From Acidobacteriota bacterium (lineage in GTDB: Bacteria > Acidobacteriota > Terriglobia > Terriglobales > Acidobacteriaceae): a DNA stretch of 8,283 bases. A program made the position numbers and the translations under genes. This document shows, in pieces, positions 8,201-8,283 of this stretch. Position 1 is the first letter of the stretch, and each line of letters starts with the position of its first letter. The notes under the pieces were generated by a model, which saw nothing but the letters and a program-made list of their open reading frames with translations, was not told the origin of the DNA and made no database searches. Location of the stretch: positions 1 through 8,283 of the forward strand of contig JAEZPW010000309.1 of the NCBI GenBank assembly GCA_023441255.1, in the 5' to 3' direction.

Positions 8201-8283
8201 TCTCGAGCGTCAGCGCAGCACTCAAAACGATGTTCGACACGCTTCAAAGTGCAGATGTTGCGCCCACTGCCCCACAAGTAGCG
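5230..8283 (+). CDS. Second secreted VPS10/sortilin-like BNR propeller protein, paralogue (3' end outside window)
   Basis: The frame is open for 1018 codons from TTG 5230 to the right edge; I translated it throughout and met no stop or frameshift. TTG 5230-5232 overlaps the previous stop TGA (5231-5233) and has GGAGGG five bases upstream. This start gives a clean signal peptide: RR at 5-6, valine-rich core 11-19, cleavage LSA|QQ after residue 26. The family motif WRMIGPFRGGR follows at 50-60. Eleven Asp boxes begin at residues 86, 140, 191, 250, 302, 350, 393, 527, 592, 645 and 689, the same 7 + gap + 4 layout as the upstream neighbour. Residues 362-432 match that neighbour's 353-423 at 46 of 71 positions without a gap. 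ATHGRGFWVLDD, the linker TPLPPDFPAGQNPPDG, the Ig-like region with GMHRFLWDL and a more diverged helical tail follow. Unlike its neighbour it has cysteines at 226, 425, 435 and 788. By alignment about 30-50 residues are missing. Probably co-transcribed with 2093-5233; ligand or activity unknown. Confidence 0.9.
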   Translation, partial: MTHLRRGALCAVVVVLVVATSPRLSAQQTGAVSPAATPQVSPKLLQDMHWRMIGPFRGGRTRAVAGVPDQPNVFYVGVVNGGVWKTTDFGRTWNPIFDDQPTGSIGALAVAPSDPNIIYVGSGEGLHRPDLSVGDGIYRSTDAGKTWTHLGLRDGQQIPQLAVDPRDPNKLFVAVLGHPYGPNPERGIFRSTDGGKTFEKVLYKDENTGGNDVQLDPTNPKVVYACLWEAREGPWENGEWQGTNGGIFKSTDGGTTWRKLTNGLPNGLVQADVAIAPTNPNRLYATVATNHDKDIYVNWFRSDDGGENWYKLTDDKRPSTRIGGGDLTVPKVDPKNPDVVYSTSISTWRSTDGGKTWTGIRGAPGGDDYQNIWINPNNPDIILLASDQGAIVSVNGGHTWSSWYNQPTAQLYHVSADNSFPYRVCSGQQESGSVCVRTRGNDGEITIRDWHPVGAEEYGYVVADPLDPDIVYGGKLSRYDRRTGQAQDISPKPLRGDSYRVLRTEPVLFSPTDPHVLYFASNTLWETRDGGKTWKQLSPDLTRTTWQIPASVGKFAGEVKPTRRAVIYAVAPSPLDPKRIWAGTDDGLIHVTTDGGLHWQNVTPPQLTPFQKVSVLEASHFDPQTAYAAINTLRLDDLRPHILRTRDGGKSWTEIVNGIPDSNNVNAVREDPKRKGLLFAGTERMTFVSFDDGDHWQSLRLNMPATSVRDLAVKDDDLIAATHGRGFWVLDDITPLRQVDSKVESASAFLFRPQTATRVRWNMNTDTPLPPDFPAGQNPPDGAIINYCLAAPASGPVTLEIVDSSGQVIRRYSSADSPEAPNPAKLEIPAYWVRPPQRLATEAGMHRFLWDLHLAPIPNVKPEYPISAIAHNTEPQPTSPWVMPGQYTVRLTANGQTLTQPLTVRMDPRVKTPVAELQQQFTSSKQLYAAMNEIAPPLRQARSLMQQIDQMKERSGGAANVLSDAEKALSAVAGGEPERRPAPGTQEHDTLSSVSAALKTMFDTLQSADVAPTAPQVA

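Noticed and set aside
2093..8283. Naming the propeller proteins sialidases or glycosidases
   Set aside because: Asp boxes are structural and occur in many non-enzymatic propellers. I see no sialidase FRIP motif or arginine triad, so only the fold family is claimed.

Overview
The window comes from a GC-rich bacterium, most likely a member of Acidobacteriota. This is inferred from the GC-rich coding, the use of GTG and TTG starts, the helical C-terminal extension on the S41 peptidase, and the clustering of very large secreted Asp-box (BNR/VPS10-like) propeller proteins, which is common in that phylum. No rRNA or other phylogenetic marker is present, so the assignment is tentative. Every gene I can support lies on the + strand, and coding fills nearly the whole window.

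Layout. (1) Positions 1-236 hold the last ~77 codons of a gene cut by the left edge; an ungapped match to the tail of the gene at 2093-5233 shows it is another member of the same propeller family. (2) Positions 237-393 are intergenic, with a perfect 12-bp inverted repeat just after the stop and a good ribosome binding site before the next gene. (3) Positions 394-2025 encode an exported, PDZ-containing S41 (C-terminal processing) peptidase with an intact Ser-Lys-Gln catalytic set. (4) Positions 2026-2092 are a 67-bp gap with a GC-rich hairpin followed directly by a TANNNT-type -10 box six bases before the next GTG, which suggests a terminator joined to a leaderless promoter. (5) Positions 2093-5233 encode a 1046-residue secreted VPS10/BNR-like propeller protein. 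(6) Positions 5230-8283 encode its paralogue. It starts at a TTG that overlaps the preceding stop and stays open to the right edge (1018 codons, probably lacking only its last few dozen).

How the genes may work together. Three paralogous secreted propeller proteins surround an exported S41 peptidase, and the last two are translationally coupled. The propeller proteins share signal peptides, eleven Asp boxes in the same 7 + gap + 4 layout, a nearly invariant 71-residue central segment, an Ig-like domain and a helical tail. Their substrate is unknown and I do not assign a sialidase or other enzyme activity. A functional link with the peptidase (for example processing, or a split analogue of the propeller + PDZ + S41 tricorn plan) is a hypothesis from neighbourhood only. 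I saw no transposase, CRISPR array, tRNA or rRNA.
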